Made by a program: the position numbers and the translations under genes. This document shows positions 49,490-59,775 of a DNA stretch of 64,000 nt, one piece after another. Source of the stretch: Leuctra nigra (Eukaryota; Arthropoda; Insecta; Plecoptera; Leuctridae); the NCBI GenBank assembly GCA_934045905.1, contig OW203767.1:28208520-28272519 (forward strand). Reading direction: 5' to 3'. Under the pieces are notes generated by a model. The model was not told where the DNA came from. It saw nothing but the letters and a program-made list of their open reading frames with translations, and did not search any database. Every line of letters begins with the position of its first letter. Position 1 is the stretch's first letter.

Positions 49490-51764
49490 TTATCATCAGT
49501 ATCAAATGGATCGACCGAATTAAACCATGATTTTGTTTTATATAGAACATTGTCATCATATCAATGCAATGCCAATATCTAACACAAAAATTTTGAAATA
49601 ATATTTGAGACTATCTAATTAGATTGTCATTAAATAATTGTATACCATTTCAACATACCTTATAGATGTAAGATTTTAACAACTTTACGATAGCAACTTT
49701 GGTGAATGCAGTTTTATCCTTGAATTCATTCACTTGTAAATCAAAGGGGGTGGTGAAAAGGGGTAGAGGGTGTTCTTTTCGGTTTCGCCGAGCTAGAGTG
49801 ACGTGTGCCTCCATCTACAGGCGACGACTGCGACGACTCAAATTACATCGACAAGGCTCGAAGTCAGTCACTCGGATGCGATTGTATTTTGCAAGATTAT
49901 AATTCCATTAAGCAGCAACGCAAATAGCGAAACATCAAACAAGAGTCGCTCGACTGTGATGAATCATTGAAAGTCAACTTATATTTATGATTTGATTGAA
50001 AAAACTGGGGACTGATTGACTAACGTGGCATGAAGACATTATTGCAGTTGCTAATTTGACTTGCTAATTTTAACATTTTTTAGTCCGGAGTTAAAAAAAA
50101 TATTTAGAAATGTATTTATTTTCAGTTATTTATTTAAAGTATACGATTAAAAATTAAAATACTTCGAGGTCACTTAAAGAAAACTTCAAGACATTTTTCA
50201 CATTTTACCAGAAAACTACCGGATTTTTTGTCCTTATACAAAACTATGTTTTATTGTAATAACTGCTCTGCTTTGTTTGATAATTTAAAAATGACATAAA
50301 TGATTTAAAAATGAAATTGGTCGAGAATGATTACCCTTTTCTTAAAACGAACTATTTTGTAGGAAAGTAAGTTATTCCTATAATATTTAGCAAACATCCT
50401 TGACTATGTCCAGTAACAAGTACATCACAATCAGAGTAAACACTCAATCAGGACCTCTCAAATGACTCTCAACTTCCTAAACAGCTGAGCCAACTCATCT
50501 GTCAAACTTTCAACACGTATTTTTTCACACAAAAATTGTTTACAACACATTATTCGTATTCTGGCAAATTTCTATTTATTTAGACCTCGAGAAAGTCACA
50601 AAAAGAAATATAAAAACGTCTACGCCTCTAAAACAAAAGACCTCGAGTCGACACGCATTTATCTGTCAAATTTAAAAATTGCTACGTCTGCCATTTTCTC
50701 TCCGAGTGACTTAGAGTGCCTTCACCGCCAACCTATATATCCATGGATAGGCTTTTTCCTAATTCTCCAAAGTGAATATAAATATTGTTGCAGTCTCTCA
50801 TATATAACATTTCCCTGTCTGAACGAAAAGAATTATTGCCTATGGCTTAAGACATTCAAGACAAAACACATTACTTTCAAGTCAAATGACGCTGAAAGAA
50901 ATACGGGGAACAATTTGGCGTGTGCAATGCATTCTTGTGATAATCTAATAGGAATGAATTATGCGTTACTTTATAGATTTGTACCTTGTTGCAATTTGTT
51001 ATAATTGTAGAGATGGAGAGACACACCTCTACTATATTCCAATGGTCTTGTGACCATTATCATGACTCTCCATTCAATCGAAATAAAATTTTCAAACTGT
51101 AGGTACATGATTTTGCATCTGAGCGAGCAGGTTTGGTTGATTTTAGTTAGCTTCATAGTTTTACATTACATTGAAAGCTTTGTTTGAATATTTCGATGGT
51201 TTTATTACATACCAGACTATTGAAATCATTGTTAGTGCTAAACTAAACATCGATATTACACAATATGCAAATTATCTTCAAGGCACAGGCTCCATTATTA
51301 ACTACTGTTTAACCACCTAACGTAGTTTAATCATTGAATATTAAAGGAATTAGATATTTAATAATTAATATTCGATTGTTCAATATATTCTCACTTGATG
51401 GCGTTTTGAATGCTGCTCATCTCAGCCCAACCAGCAATATATCCTTTTATATGTCCGCTTTTTACAACATTTCGAATGCAGTACCACGATCCTTATGTCT
51501 ATTAATGTTATTCGATTATTATAGTAGGGCCTTGGAAGCTCGAACTACGTTAATATTTTTAAAAAAAGTTCATGTGGTTATAGTTTTCTCACACCTGGTA
51601 GCTCGGTAACAGTCCCCCGTCTTGGTTATCTCACTGAAGGGTATGGAGATTTCTTTTGGTTTAGCTGTAGATTGAAAAGAAAGAAAGTGAGAAAATTGGA
51701 AAATAAAATCAATACACATCATGATACTTAAGTATTATTTTATATTTAAAGCATCTGCCTTTAA
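49490..51764. other. Non-coding stretch with a GC-rich patch
   Basis: At 49740-49910 a GC-rich patch follows GCCTCCATCTACAG, an acceptor-like word, and then stays open for about 35 codons on the plus strand. It has no recognised domain and could be regulatory. The remainder shows nothing gene-like. Confidence 0.35.
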
Positions 51765-51867
51765 GGGTTTTTTCAATGCTCTGTTAAAAACAGTTTAAGG
51801 ATTCAAGTGGTCATTCAAGAAATGGAATTGGTTGTTGAAATTTAACGGAGCATTGAAAAACTGGACC
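51765..51867. mobile_element. Short MITE (family B, copy 2)
   Basis: The left end GGGTTTTTTCAATGCTCTG is inverted against CGGAGCATTGAAAAACTGG at the right. These tips match the 32.3 kb MITE, but the body is only about 100 bp, so it is a deletion derivative. Confidence 0.7.
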
Positions 51868-52079
51868 TGTGTGAGATTTCTGTGAGCTGTGACATCAGAT
51901 CAAACCACACCACCCCATACGAAACTTCATCGTCACCAATCTCTAAGTATTATTGAAAAAATTGGTTGCTTTACTTAAAAATTGTGTATAGGTATTTATC
52001 ATAAAATTATAAATATATATTCCCCTAATGTTGTGTATGAAGCGGACATATTATGTACTGTGAAGGTCCTTGCTTCAGA

Positions 52080-52440
52080 GCCCTGCTCCTCCATCATGAC
52101 ACGTCTGAGTATGATCACGTGATCCCACTGCAGCGCTCCCGGCAGGAAACAATTGACACTGCCGAGTAGATGCTTCGACAACATGTTCAAGAAGGCGGTG
52201 AACAAGTCCGGTGGACCCTCGCTGACACATCAGCACACTTCGCGTACTTGCATGTACTACACAATCATGGATATTGAGTTGATTCAGAATAATTTGCAGT
52301 GTCTTGAAATCAACCGACGGCTGCCACCTTAGCGCGGTGGTGGGGTTTGTGTTGGCCAATGATCCACTGCAGCTACGCCGGCGAGCATATGCTCATGTGT
52401 AAGGGCTACCCATGCCCTTGTTAAACAAATTTGAACAAAG
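52080..52440. pseudogene. GC-rich, coding-like segment with broken frames, unidentified
   Basis: Composition is markedly richer in GC than the flanks. The plus strand is open for about 70 codons up to a TAG near 52331, and a different plus frame remains open just beyond. The minus strand also has a 95-codon frame. No single frame covers the segment and no domain is recognised. It may be a degraded gene or a GC-rich regulatory block. Confidence 0.3.
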
Positions 52441-52445
52441 TTGTG

Positions 52446-53060
52446 CTGAGGAATGCGATGAAGGAATGTAAAGATTGATGACGGAATGTGATAAGGAATG
52501 TGTCGAAGAAATGTATCGATGGAAGCTATTGAAGGTATATAATGCAGGAAATTGTGAATGAATGTTGAACGAATATGTTGACTGTGTGTGATGAAGGAAT
52601 TTTATGAAAAAATGTTGAAGGAATAATATATTTTGATGGAATGTGTCAAAGGAATGTGTTGAGGAATTTATTGAAGGAATATGTTGAGGAATGTGTTGAG
52701 GAATGTGTTGATGAATTTATTGAAGGAATATGTTGAGGAATGTGTTCGGAATGTGTTGATAAATGTGTTGAGGAATGTGTTGAGGAATGTGATGTGTTGA
52801 GGAATGTGTTGAGGAATGTGTTAAGGATATGTGTTGATGCGACTCATTAGTGCTCGTCTGATGAAGGAATGTGTTGACGAATGTGTTGAGGAATGTGTTA
52901 AGGATGTGTGTTGATGCGACTCATTAGTGCTCGTCTGATGAAGGAATGTGTTGAGGAATGTGTTGATGAATGTGTTGAGGAAAGTTATGAGGAATGTGTT
53001 GAGGAATGTGATGTGTTGAGGAATGTGTTGATGCGACTGTCCCGCCTCATTAGTGCGCGT
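52446..53060 (+). repeat. Minisatellite of 10-12 bp words with a longer nested unit
   Basis: Variants of TTGAGGAATGTG repeat from about 52630 to 53030, with a degenerate run before. A longer unit containing CATTAGTGC(T/G)CGTCTGATGAAG occurs three times (52845, 52922 and about 53047). The repeat creates false Cys/Glu-rich and Thr/His-rich frames on the two strands. Confidence 0.9.
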
Positions 53061-53642
53061 CTGATGAAGTCTGCTGCTGAGAGCGGAGTACTCGACGTGG
53101 AGAGCTAGACGCATACGAGACAATGCTTCATCCATTGTCACAGGAAATAACAGTAGTGTGGAGGCCAATAGAGCGCACGGAGTGGAGCTTTGTCTCCGGC
53201 ACTGATTCAACTTCAATTAAAACAAACAAATCACAGCCTACAGGATTCTTAACTGCATTGTTTTCGTCTTATTCCGGCTGGAATCATAAAAAGAAAAACG
53301 TGTATATAGACAAGATTTTTTTAACGTTGCTTTTGTAATGAATCTTCGCAATATTCTTAAATGTTACGTAGGTACCGTATATGGATTTTTTTAATCAGTT
53401 TTGGTAAAGTATTTTCTGTATTTCATACTATACATTACATCTTTTGAATGACTTCGTGTGGGTTGTGTTTTTTTCTTATAAGTAGAAAATATTCTTCAGG
53501 AAACGTTTGACTGTAGAAGTAGTGTGTGGGCCAATAGAGCACAGAATCCAGCTTTCAGCAGTAATCAGTAGTCGGTAGGGCAATAGAGGGCAAAATATAA
53601 TCTTACCGATTTTAATATTAGATAGCATACATTTTTATTATA
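53061..53642. other. Non-coding stretch
   Basis: The words GGCCAATAGAGC (53163) and GGGCCAATAGAGCAC (53528) recur, perhaps a small duplication. No gene is supported. Confidence 0.4.
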
Positions 53643-54240
53643 CTAGGCAAACGCTCAGCTTAAAGCGTTGATGAGCGATCACAGATACGTGCAACATCCA
53701 CAGCCAATCACGATACACGCTATGACACAACACGAGCTACTTTGCAACTGTATTATTTCCATATACACTCTGGTTCATAAAACAGAAAACTGAATAACAG
53801 ATCCATGTGTCGGGACTAAGTACGTATACTCTTTCAAAAAATCTCTTTAGGCAATCCATTTGTAAACTCCTAAAATGGCAACAAGCCTGTAAATAAGTGA
53901 CCGATTAGGTTAAAGATGTGTAGATTATTAGATAATGTTGGTTTTGATCTCAATTCCAAATTTGATTTTCGTCTAATCGGAATATTTTTTTAAATTTTAA
54001 CCATTACGAGGATTTGGCTGACACTTTGTTTGTTTGAAACAATGTTGTTTGCAACTGGATTAGACATTGGTCCAATCGGAAGATTTTTTTTTACAATTTG
54101 AACCAATCAACGGATTTCAAAAAAATTCGGGTCTGCGAACCCCCGAGATGGTCCGTACATGTGTGCAAAATTTCAGAAACGCTCAGTGTAACGCGTTGAC
54201 GAGCGAGCACCGATACGCGCAACATCCCCAACGTAGGTAA
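53643..54240 (-). mobile_element. Helitron/Helentron-like elements, head-to-tail composite
   Basis: On the minus strand the downstream member ends with hairpin CGCTCATCAACGC...GCTGAGCG, then TTTGCCTAG before T (53643). Its body matches the 39.0-39.25 kb part of the plus-strand element (TGAAATTTTGCACACATGTA, and AATCC(G/A)TTGATTGGTTCAAA). Immediately upstream on the minus strand, at 54215-54178, is another 3' hairpin (GCTCGCTCGTCAACGCG) joined directly to that body without CTAG. So two members lie in tandem. Confidence 0.7.
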
Positions 54241-54950
54241 CACAATAATTCTCTCAATTAGTGATGAATATGTATTGCCAACATGTGAATGTCACATGTC
54301 ACATGTCATTTAACATAAGATTTAACTGATTGATGCTAGGGCAAGGTTACAACATGGCTTAATTCTAATAGTGCAATTTGCACGTCAAATGTTCTGACGT
54401 AGTGACCTCTTCAGTAATATTAAATGCAAAGCGAATGAGCGAACTCAGTTCATCCAGAGATGGACTGCGACCCACAACGTAAGTTTAACCACAATACATT
54501 TTCACGGCAGTCGCTTTCCAAAGAGACTAAGAGGCCGATAGTATAATTGCGTCCAATCTCGCCTTGTCAACTTTCAAAAAATTGAGTTATAGCCACTGAT
54601 CATTGTTGTTTCTAAAAGGCATGCCAAAGCCTGTCTTGTCCAACATCTATTCATAAACAAAATGCTTATAATCCATGGGTGAACACCTTTTTGGACGCAA
54701 TTTTCGCCTTTTTCTACAAATCAATTGTGGATAATTTTCAAAATTCCCTGATCATATGATATTTTTTCATAATTTTAGTAAGTTGCTACGAATAATTTAA
54801 ACATTGTAAATTAAAAAATACGATAAGAATCTAGTTTTATATATAAATAACATTATAAAGTTTAATAATATTCAAAACTTGTTTACCTAAAATACTATTG
54901 ACCTTAATTCGACCGAAAAAATCAATATTAATTTTCTTTATATTTCGTAA
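54241..54950. other. Non-coding stretch
   Basis: It includes the tandem word GTCACATGTCACATGTCA near 54290. No gene is supported. Confidence 0.45.
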
Positions 54951-55138
54951 AGCCCCATTTACACGGTGCAATTTCTTGAACAACTTCTGTGTCACATTCC
55001 TATTTTTTATACAATTTTGTATTTACACGACGCAACTTTCTGGCACAGAACTTAAAACATGTTCTAATTTCCATTCAAGAAGTGTGACGAAGTGTGGTAT
55101 AGAAGTTGTACAAGAAATTGCTCCGTGTAAATGGGGCT
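54951..55138. mobile_element. Harbinger-like MITE, copy 1, TAA duplication
   Basis: The terminal repeats AGCCCCATTTACACGG (left) and CCGTGTAAATGGGGCT (right) are perfect, extending into ...TTTCTTG/CAAGAAA pairing. TAA flanks it at 54948-54950 and 55139-55141. A 3-bp TAA/TTA duplication is typical of PIF/Harbinger. It is 188 bp and non-coding; the frame crossing it is spurious. Confidence 0.9.
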
Positions 55139-55822
55139 TAAGAGTGAGCTGGTAACATATGATATCAAGTGACATTAATCGTTTTTGGGCGCCACAAAAA
55201 AAATCCGGGACGTTTTCAAATGTGTAAAATGCACGTTACTTTTGACTAAGAATAGACAAAACCGTTTATCTGAATGACACGAAACTTGCAGAGAATGTTC
55301 ATTGGATATCTAGCTATGGGCTGACGTGGCCCTTTTTCTAATTTTTTATTTATATTTTTACAAAAAAAATATTACGTACGGGATTTTACAGTCAAATATT
55401 ACTGATTTAGTGACAGTCAAAGTAGGAATTAAGTTATCGAAATTTAGGCTTCGTCATGACATCCGCCTATTCCTTGTGAACAAAATGAGCCATCGTAGAA
55501 GTCTGTAGTGTGAAAGGTGGGGCTTAAATCGTGACAAAAATAAATATGTATATTTTCAAAAATAAAAAATTCTACATTTTAAGGTACAACAATAATGTGT
55601 TAAAATAAAGATACAGTGAGTTGTAGAATCACTTACTGAATGAGACAAATGCCCTCCCGACTCTTTGAGTGAAGTAGTTTCGCCAATAACGTGATTTATA
55701 TTTTTAGTCACGTGGTATCGCTCGAATCGCGTTAAAAGGATAGGCATACATTTCTGTTTTTGAGCGAGCATCTGTTTTCATCTGAAATTACTTAATTTCT
55801 AACAACCATTGCGCGTATAATT
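55139..55822. other. Non-coding stretch
   Basis: No gene or clear repeat is recognised between the MITE and the next Helentron-like copy. Confidence 0.45.
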
Positions 55823-56545
55823 AGTAGAGAACGCTCTGTGTAACGCGTTGATAAGCGAGCCTTCGTATTATATGTCAATCACTGATATGAATTCATATGC
55901 GTTTGCAACTTTCTACTCTACATGCCTTGGAACGGAAGCGTCGAAGTAGCAGATGAAAATATTTGAAATTATTTCCTTCAAGAAATTTTACATTCAACAC
56001 GCAAAATGTCCGTAAAACGTCAATAACTTTTGGATTCAACGACTGATTAGTATGAAAATTGTCAAAATCGAAATGTCTGTCCCAATGACTATGCAAAGTT
56101 TTAAGTTTATTTGTCTAAAGCCCGATTTACACGGTACAATTTCTTGAACAACTTATGTGTCACATTCCCATTTTTCATACAATTTTGCATTTACACGAAG
56201 CTACTTTGTGTCACAGAACTTAAAATGTGTTCTAATTTCCTTCAAGAAATGTGACAAAGACTTTGTCAAAGACTGTGTCACAGAAGTTGTTCAAGTAATG
56301 TGACCGTGTAAATCGGGCTTAACGGTTCTATTTTTATTTTTCAAAAAATCCTAAAACTCACTGGATCACGTTAAAAAACTACACATGGGACCGCTCATTT
56401 AAAATTAGTGTGTTTACAAAATTTCAGATCGATGGGTTAAACGGTTTGACCTGGAGGCCAAGTCTTGAAACTTACGCTTTCAGGACGCAAAACGCTCTCG
56501 GCCGTCAATAAGTATGTTCACTGGAAGAATGACGACCTTGAAATC
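55823..56545 (-). mobile_element. Helitron/Helentron-like element carrying a nested MITE
   Basis: The 3' hairpin (minus strand GCTCGCTTATCAACGCG, TTACACAGAGCG) ends near 55823 in CTACT, a variant of CTAGT. The body shares ATCGATCTGAAATTTTGTAA and related words with the 46.9-47.3 kb copy. It is interrupted at 56119-56319 by a Harbinger-like MITE. The 5' end probably lies within the left arm of the foldback at 56453-56542. Confidence 0.65.
56119..56319. mobile_element. Harbinger-like MITE, copy 2, nested, TAA duplication
   Basis: The perfect terminal repeats AGCCCGATTTACACGG and CCGTGTAAATCGGGCT are flanked by TAA at 56116-56118 and 56320-56322. It is 201 bp and clearly related to copy 1. It lies inside the older Helentron-like element. 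Confidence 0.92.
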
Positions 56546-56768
56546 TACTGTCAACTGTTTAACTTAATTTTGATTAGGTTTTAACGACTATAATATCTGT
56601 ATAATAATAATTTTAATGTTAAGAAATTGTTCCAATAGATTGCTGGATGACAATCAAATAAGTGGCTTGACTTGATGATTCAAGGTCGTCATTCTTACAG
56701 TGAACGGTACTTATTGACGTCCGAGAGCGTTTGCGTCCTGAAAGCGTAAGTTTCAAGACTTGGCCTCC
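56453..56768. mobile_element. Foldback with 90-bp arms just upstream of the LRR gene
   Basis: Bases 56453-56542 and 56679-56768 are reverse complements with few mismatches (GGAGGCCAAGTCTTGAAACT at the left, AGTTTCAAGACTTGGCCTCC at the right). The loop is 136 bp. It overlaps the 5' side of the neighbouring Helentron-like copy, so it may be two opposed 5' ends of that family or an independent MITE. The right arm ends 50 bp before the LRR start codon. Confidence 0.85.
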
Positions 56769-56818
56769 TGGGCATTGTCTACAAAAACACACACAAATAA
56801 ATATACAGAGAAAGTGCC

Positions 56819-58108
56819 ATGAGAGTACCGTGGTGGCTCTTGCTCAATAAAACAGTGTGCTTTGTACTTATTCCAGTCTGTTGGTTCATGCGTTGCCTGG
56901 TTCTCTCCGCCTTGAACAATCAACATGACCAGGAGAGAAACACGAGACCATCCTGCAGATCGGATGGCGGGATTTTCATCTGCAGCAATGTCAAGTCCTT
57001 CTCCTTCATCACTCCGCGGCTGCCGACAGAAACTATTGGACTCACTGAGTTCAGGCTCGAAGACAGTCCGGATTTGAACCTCAAAAGCACAGACTTCGAC
57101 CACAAGGCGTTTCAGAACACAAGGAGGATTGAACTGCTGCGTTGCAACGTGTCGACAATCAATGCAGAAATCTTCACATCCATGGTAAGATTATTACGCG
57201 CAAGATCGATGTCCGTCTCATACAAAATTTGGCTCATACCACTTCAAGAAGGACCCATGCCAAGATTAACATCACTGTCATTCAAGTCTAATAATATCAC
57301 CAAGATCAGTGCAATGTCATTCTTAAATTTGACACGCTTGGTGACGATCGGTGTGGGTAACAACCAGATATCGTCAGTTGCAGCCGACTCTTTCAAGAGC
57401 TTGCCCAATCTGGCGTATATAGATTTGAGCAACAACAAAATAGCTTCCATAGCTGATAATATGTTTGAGAATCAGAGGAAACTGAGGCATCTGCTCTTAT
57501 CGCACAACATGATCACAGTTCTGAATGACAACACATTCAAGGGTTTGGTTCAGTTGGAGTACCTTGATTTGGATTCCAACAGGATCGAGAGTATAAGTCC
57601 TGGAGCCTTCACTGAGTTGACTCAATTGACACATCTGTATCTCGGATATAATAATCTCCAGAGTCTGTCTCCAGCGTTGTTCCAGACCAACACACAACTC
57701 CAGTACTTGGACCTGTCAGGGAATAACCTGACCAATCTGGCAAACTATCCTTTGAACATTCCATCTTTACAACAACTCAAACTGAATGATGGTAAAATAA
57801 AGTCCATTCCCGTGGATTATTTCGCCAACTTGAAGAATGTGTATTCACTAAGTTTGTCGAACAACGAACTCAACCGGTTTGAGGATATTTTGTTTCAAGG
57901 TTTGCCGAAACTCTACATTCTTTATCTAGACTCGAATAAGTTCACGTCGTTCAACCTGACAGCTTTCAGAGAATTGAATCCGACATTTGCAGCTAATGTT
58001 GTTTCGAGGATCGGGGAAATGAGTGTTAAGAATAACCCTTGGAGCTGTTCCGATCCCGTTAAGGAAGATATGGTCAATCTTTGCGAGGGAAGAAGAATCG
58101 TATTCTAG
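56819..58108 (+). CDS. Secreted leucine-rich-repeat protein
   Basis: An open frame of 429 codons begins at ATG 56819 and ends at TAG 58106-58108. Residues 1-32 form a hydrophobic leader, probably a signal peptide. A short cysteine pair (about 46 and 55: SCRSDGGIFIC) resembles an LRR amino-terminal cap. About ten leucine-rich repeats of roughly 24 residues follow between 100 and 395, with xLxxLxLxxNxI and F-x-x-L spacing (for example LEYLDLDSNRIESI). The end has NPWSC and a later Cys, a partial carboxy-terminal cap. There is no membrane anchor. Such proteins bind partners outside the cell; the partner is unknown. Residues 123-147 interrupt the repeat spacing and start exactly at a GTAAGA donor. 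Removing those 75 nt would restore a regular repeat, but the 3' side has no AG there. The nearest acceptors (57248 and 57251) shift the frame to an early stop. It may be a retained or mis-sequenced intron, an in-frame insertion or an ageing copy. Confidence 0.85.
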   Translation: MRVPWWLLLNKTVCFVLIPVCWFMRCLVLSALNNQHDQERNTRPSCRSDGGIFICSNVKSFSFITPRLPTETIGLTEFRLEDSPDLNLKSTDFDHKAFQNTRRIELLRCNVSTINAEIFTSMVRLLRARSMSVSYKIWLIPLQEGPMPRLTSLSFKSNNITKISAMSFLNLTRLVTIGVGNNQISSVAADSFKSLPNLAYIDLSNNKIASIADNMFENQRKLRHLLLSHNMITVLNDNTFKGLVQLEYLDLDSNRIESISPGAFTELTQLTHLYLGYNNLQSLSPALFQTNTQLQYLDLSGNNLTNLANYPLNIPSLQQLKLNDGKIKSIPVDYFANLKNVYSLSLSNNELNRFEDILFQGLPKLYILYLDSNKFTSFNLTAFRELNPTFAANVVSRIGEMSVKNNPWSCSDPVKEDMVNLCEGRRIVF

Positions 58109-58521
58109 AGGTAATGTAACGAAACCAAGCTATGCTTTAGTTATTAGTTACCTGACAGAACGACCCAATCTTTCAATTGCTTTACTTGCATAGTTTCCCA
58201 AACTCTTGCGTTCGTTGCAGTTTCTCAGCTTGAAAGAAATGTCTGTTGTCTTGTCACATAAATGTAGTTCTACTAACTTTTCTCGTTGGTTACCTGATTT
58301 GAGAGGCACCATTTCAATGGTTTCTCTGCGCTAAGAGTTGCATTGTTCATTGTTGCACCTGCTTTTAGCGACATTCTTGACCAAAAGTGTCCTCTTCTGA
58401 CTAATCAAAGACAATATGACAGTTTCTTAACCAATAGGAATTTTTCTTGAGGATAGTTTTGGCGTCGCCGATGCACAGGGTGACGACAGTACAGTTCAGT
58501 TCTGACTTTCAATTGTCAGGT
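58109..58521 (+). other. Presumed 3' untranslated part of the LRR gene
   Basis: No frame continues. AGGTAATG just after the stop resembles a donor but no matching downstream exon is seen. Confidence 0.4.
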
Positions 58522-58633
58522 GCATTCCGCATCAGAGGCATTCCGCATCAGGTTCATTCCGCATCAGGTGCATTCCGCATCAGAGGCATTCCGCATCAGG
58601 TGCATTCCGCATCAGAGGCATTCCGCATCAGGT
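58522..58633 (+). repeat. Seven-copy 16-bp minisatellite
   Basis: GCATTCCGCATCAG(AG or GT) repeats seven times without a length change (112 bp). The two endings mostly alternate. It lies between the LRR stop codon and the poly(A) signal, so it would be part of the 3' UTR. Confidence 0.95.
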
Positions 58634-58707
58634 GCACTGTATAATAAGAAATAGTTTGGATTGTATACTCAAGCCAATAGTCGCCTTGTAAAGTTGTAAG
58701 TAATCAT

Positions 58708-58713
58708 AATAAA
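58708..58713 (+). terminator. Candidate poly(A) signal of the LRR gene
   Basis: AATAAA about 600 nt after the stop codon, followed by an AT-rich stretch and a T-rich region at about 58740. It is the first canonical signal after the stop that I noticed. Confidence 0.45.
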
Positions 58714-59571
58714 CATATATATATCCTGGTAATTGCGTCTCTCTATATTGTTTGATAACAACTATGGCCTGATCGAGTTATAGAATCCTTTCTCCGAAGC
58801 CATCCCGCCACGTTACCATCTCCTCCGTTGGGAAGTCACGAACAAATATCACACACAACCCAGCGAAAGTTTTAGGGAAAGCACATTTGCGAGTGAGATA
58901 TTCATAATGATTGAAATGGAAATAACCAATACTTAATTGCTAATAAATGTGGTTGTGTTCTATGTATCTCGTCGCATCTGATAATGATAAGACATCAGCG
59001 ATGAATGATTGTGGTCACAAGAGCGGACTCGCAATGACCGGTCCCTAACGACCCCCACCCTATCCGCGCTGGTGCCCACGCCGCTGTAATGAAATCATAA
59101 AAATTACATTTCTCACATTTTCGAGACGGACCATTCTCCTCATCCACTCTGCAAACCTTTATATGCAAATTTCTTGCCGACCCCCTTACCAACACACAAT
59201 GAAATAATTCATTTAATTTAAAAACAACATCGAGTCTTTTTCACTTGCCCCTCTCGTTTCTCTTTGTTTTTAAGGGTCCTGCTTTATATTTTACAAAGCG
59301 AGTCGATACGTTTATTAAATGAAATCATTAATATTCGGCTCACTATTCGCCTTCTCTGTGATATCTCGAGTGAGAAATGACCACTGGAAAATACAGCAAG
59401 GGCAGCACATTCTGAGGCATTTCGGCTTTCCGGTCAATAATTCTTTGCCTCATATTTCAGGCCGAATCAGTGACTGTAATAGAGCTTGAATTCAGTGGTC
59501 AACTATCACTGTCATAGCTGATATCACATTGTGATAGTTACATACAATATCGGAGCTTTATTCTGAAGTAG

Positions 59572-59775
59572 AGTGGCCATGTCGCAAGGCGGCCATGTTT
59601 TGTCCAAATAAAATCCCGGATTAGGTGCTTTCCAAGGGACATAATTATGTATTTACTGTATCAACACTGTCATCAAAAATACAATGGTTATAAATACAAT
59701 ATTATGCCTCTGGAGAGTATGTATTTAGTGATTTAATTTGGACAAAACATGGCGTCCTATTAAGTTGACCACATA
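59572..59775. mobile_element. Foldback MITE
   Basis: The left arm contains GCCATGTTTTGTCCAAAT and the right arm ATTTGGACAAAACATGGC, with weaker pairing extending to both ends. It is about 200 bp and non-coding. Confidence 0.75.

Noticed and set aside
52821..53216. Thr/His-rich 131-codon minus frame and Cys/Glu-rich plus frame
   Set aside because: Both are translations of the minisatellite and have no protein character outside it.
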